Virus record (IMG/VR): IMGVR_UViG_3300031784_003158
Coordinates: 1-22,185 of that record
Length of the DNA stretch: 22,185 bases
DNA from: a virus
Direction: 5' to 3' (one strand)
Positions 20,035-22,185 of this stretch are shown in pieces; position 1 is the first letter of the stretch, and each line of letters starts with the position of its first letter. The notes below the pieces were generated by a model. That model worked only from the letters and a program-made list of their open reading frames with translations, had not been told where the DNA came from and made no database searches. The position numbers and the translations under genes are program-made.

Positions 20035-20046
20035 TATTTATAAATA
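20035..20046. promoter_or_regulatory. Palindromic two-way phage-type promoter TATTTATAAATA
   Basis: A perfect 12-base palindrome contains the octamer on both strands. It lies six bases before the minus-strand gene at 20032 and 24 bases before the tail-fibre ATG at 20071 (28 when counted from the plus-strand octamer). One site could serve both divergent genes. Confidence 0.55.
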
Positions 20047-20070
20047 ACTTAAAATTTGTAAAATTAAAGC

Positions 20071-21975
20071 ATGGCCGACATTAAAGACCAATTAATTAAG
20101 GATTCTTATAATTACGTACTTCAATCTGACCTCTCAACGGGTGTTGTATATAGAATAGGTGGAGATGTTCCAGTTAGTCCAATATTCTCATCAGGACTTA
20201 CAATTAATGATAGTTTTACCTATTCTAATGGAACTGAACAATTAGGTTATGTTTTAACAACAGATGGTACAGGTTATGCTTATTGGAGTGCGGTAAGTGC
20301 ATCTACACCATCATCGGGAGTTACGAGTATCACTGTCGGGAGTGGTTTATCTGCAGACTCTTCTACGGGAGCTGTAACAATTTTATTTACAGGTACAACA
20401 GGTTTAAGTGGTAGTGGAACTACGGGGTATCTTCCAAAATGGACAGGTTCCACAGGTTTAGGTGACTCTTTAGTTTATGATACTACAACAGGTGTAACAA
20501 TAGGTACTGGTTTCACTTGGGATAATACTAATACACGATTAGGTATTGGCACAAACACCCCAACAAGTCCGTTGTTTGTATATACTAACACAACTAGTTC
20601 AACAATAGGTGATAATAATGCATTTATAATACATAATAATAACCCTAATTGGGCAACATCAGGGTCAAGTAATTTAACAGAATTATTTTTTAGTGATGCA
20701 GGACAAGGTTCTGGAACCGCTAATGGGTTAAACTTGGGTCATAGGTATGCGGGAATATCCGCATTTATTACAGGTTGGAATAATACAAATTCATCAGGTG
20801 GATTAAATTTTATAACTAAAGAAACTACCGCATCGGCATTAACTACTAAACTACAAATTAGACCAAACGGTAACGTTCTAATTGGTACTACTACCGATGC
20901 TGGTTATAAGTTAGACGTTAATGGAAGTGCTAGAAGCACAAATTTTAGATTAACGGATAACACATTAATCGCTACTCAATATTCTGTAGGTTCGACTACA
21001 TTAACAGTATCAAATACTGGACATAATAACGCTGTTGGAATAAAAAGTACATCTGCCGTTGGGTTACACGCTATTAGTAATTTAGGTGTGAGTAATAATA
21101 ATCTATTAGGTGCTTCAGTATATGCTGCCGGTGGAGCACAATCTGGAAACATATCATTAGGACTACTATCTAACAGAGCTTTAATTACTAGTGCGGCAAC
21201 AGGAATGGGGATGCAAACAACTGCAATGTTACAGGTAGATAGTACATCACAAGGATTTCTTCCTCCTCGAATGACATCGGCACAACGAGATTTGATTTTA
21301 TCTGCTGCGACAGGTCTAACCGTATATCAAACAACAGATAATTATTTAAGTTTATATAATGGTACAAATTGGCAAAATATATTATCGCCAAATTCTTCAG
21401 GTAATGTTCTTATCGGAACTACTACCGATGGAGGTTATAAATTAGACGTTAATGGTACGACTAGGATTAGTGCTCAGTTGACCGTGTCAACACCAACTGG
21501 TGGAAATGCCTTAGTAGGGTCATTTATCGGAATTAATGCCGCCTCAAGTCAGTTTATAGAACTTAGAAATACTGGAGCCGTTAACGCTCAAATTGGAGGT
21601 TTGAATGGTGGTGGTCTATTACTAAACGTAGGAACTACCGAAAGAATGAGAATTGCTAATACAGGTAACGTACTTATTGGTCAAACATCTGATTCTGGTC
21701 AAAAATTACAAGTTAGTGGTAACACGTTACTTCAAGGTAGTTTAACCGCAACAACAAAAACAACTATAGGTTCAGAGGGTGATATATCTTGTGCGTTACT
21801 ACAAATGGCTAGTACAACACAAGGTGTTTTATTTCCAAGAATGACAAATGCTCAAAGACAATCAATATCAAGTCCAATACCGGGATTATTCGTTTATTGT
21901 ACCGATGATGATGGTGGAAATAATCGTGAAGGACTATTTATGTATAAATCCACAGGTTGGGTACAAATAATTTAA
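20071..21975 (+). CDS. Modular tail fibre protein
   Basis: This 634-residue protein is rich in Gly, Ser, Thr and Asn and built of repeats, as in receptor-binding fibres. Three related modules begin at residues 267, 444 and 532: GNVLIGTTTDAGYKLDVNG, GNVLIGTTTDGGYKLDVNG and GNVLIGQTSDSGQKLQVSG. A fourth, RLGIGTNTPTSPLFV, is weaker. A second repeat type occurs twice: STSQGFLPPRMTSAQRDLI with TGLTVYQT, and STTQGVLFPRMTNAQRQSI with PGLFVYCT, each followed by an NWQ or GWVQ ending. These modules are common in Bacteroidota phage fibres. No C-terminal peptidase S74 chaperone domain is seen. It probably contacts the host surface. It has a palindromic promoter motif upstream and is followed three bases later by another tail gene. 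Confidence 0.88.
   Translation: MADIKDQLIKDSYNYVLQSDLSTGVVYRIGGDVPVSPIFSSGLTINDSFTYSNGTEQLGYVLTTDGTGYAYWSAVSASTPSSGVTSITVGSGLSADSSTGAVTILFTGTTGLSGSGTTGYLPKWTGSTGLGDSLVYDTTTGVTIGTGFTWDNTNTRLGIGTNTPTSPLFVYTNTTSSTIGDNNAFIIHNNNPNWATSGSSNLTELFFSDAGQGSGTANGLNLGHRYAGISAFITGWNNTNSSGGLNFITKETTASALTTKLQIRPNGNVLIGTTTDAGYKLDVNGSARSTNFRLTDNTLIATQYSVGSTTLTVSNTGHNNAVGIKSTSAVGLHAISNLGVSNNNLLGASVYAAGGAQSGNISLGLLSNRALITSAATGMGMQTTAMLQVDSTSQGFLPPRMTSAQRDLILSAATGLTVYQTTDNYLSLYNGTNWQNILSPNSSGNVLIGTTTDGGYKLDVNGTTRISAQLTVSTPTGGNALVGSFIGINAASSQFIELRNTGAVNAQIGGLNGGGLLLNVGTTERMRIANTGNVLIGQTSDSGQKLQVSGNTLLQGSLTATTKTTIGSEGDISCALLQMASTTQGVLFPRMTNAQRQSISSPIPGLFVYCTDDDGGNNREGLFMYKSTGWVQII
20869..21729 (+). repeat. Diverged modular repeats within the tail-fibre gene
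   Basis: Repeat units of about 60-65 bases start at 20869, 21400 and 21664. The first two are very similar in DNA (both contain ACTACTACCGATG and TTAGACGTTAATGG); the third has diverged. They mark internal duplication and offer places for recombination between fibre genes. Confidence 0.75.
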
Positions 21976-21978
21976 GAA

Positions 21979-22185
21979 ATGGCAAATAACGGTATATATT
22001 ATAGTTCGGGTAATACTTTAAATTTTACAACAGATAATACTACTTGGGCAACATTGACAAGTGGTGGGACATTTGTGATTAATACCGTTTCAGGAGGAAC
22101 TTATCTTAATTTACCACCAAGTACAGGTTCAACATCAGGAGCTTATCTTCCATTAAGTGGAGGAACAATGACGGGTGGATTGGTC
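21979..22185 (+). CDS. Second tail protein, N-terminal part only (runs off window)
   Basis: ATG at 21979-21981, three bases after the tail-fibre stop, opens a frame still open at the edge (69 residues). It reads MANNGIYYSSGNTLNFTTDN, TTWATLTSGGTFV and ends with AYLPLSGGTMTGGLV. The LPLSGGTMTG segment is a well-known motif of phage tail-fibre proteins, usually before a shaft repeat. It is probably co-transcribed with the fibre gene and part of the same adhesion apparatus. Confidence 0.8.
   Translation, partial: MANNGIYYSSGNTLNFTTDNTTWATLTSGGTFVINTVSGGTYLNLPPSTGSTSGAYLPLSGGTMTGGLV

Noticed and set aside
212-20046. Direct T4-type late promoters (TATAAATA)
   Set aside because: The octamer reads TATTTATA on the sense strand, the reverse complement of the T4 box, so it is not a plain T4 late promoter. 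Only the palindrome at 20035-20046 includes both.

Overview
The window reads as part of a large, AT-rich tailed-phage genome that infects a member of the Bacteroidota, most likely a flavobacterium-like host. Phage hallmarks are a two-domain GH19 endolysin, a modular tail fibre, a second tail protein with an LSGGTMTG-type motif, DUF3310 and DUF932 proteins, a PcfJ-like protein, two orphan DNA methyltransferases, an HNH endonuclease, a Nudix hydrolase, and a thioredoxin/glutaredoxin pair. Genes are tightly packed with 1-41 bp overlaps. The host assignment rests on promoters of the Bacteroidota type (TTTG, 20 bases, TAnnTTTG), absence of obvious Shine-Dalgarno sites, a secreted protein with a type IX secretion sorting tail, and tail-fibre repeats of a kind common in that phylum.

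Layout. From 1 to 3986 the minus strand carries small unknown proteins, an RmlB-type dTDP-glucose dehydratase, a Kazal inhibitor with a T9SS tail, a lipoprotein, the endolysin, and a small membrane protein that could be the holin. From about 4008 to 4992 there is no protein gene. This stretch encodes a large structured RNA of about 985 nt on the minus strand, with GNRA-capped hairpins, a long-range pseudoknot, a strong terminator, two tandem host-type promoters and an upstream phage-type motif. It is the best candidate for a notable system here and resembles the ornate giant phage RNAs (GOLLD/ROOL type). From 5200 to 10309 (minus) lie the Nudix, ferritin-like, methyltransferase, DUF3310 and HNH genes, a DUF3310 remnant, a winged-helix-like protein and two large unknown proteins. 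From 10404 to 12695 (plus) lie two Cys/Gly micropeptides and two unknown proteins. From 12692 to 20032 (minus) lie redox, PcfJ-like, DUF932, LRR, Dam methylase and small unknown proteins. From 20071 to the end (plus) are the tail fibre and the start of another tail protein.

Regulation. Two promoter classes are visible. One is the host-type TTTG-N20-TAnnTTTG. The other is an octamer TATTTATA, found in sense orientation in front of most transcription units on both strands, probably a phage-specific promoter. Several genes have the promoter element only 3-6 bases from the start codon, suggesting leaderless mRNAs. Rho-independent terminators close several units.

All calls are from reading sequence and remembered family motifs; no search or folding program was run.
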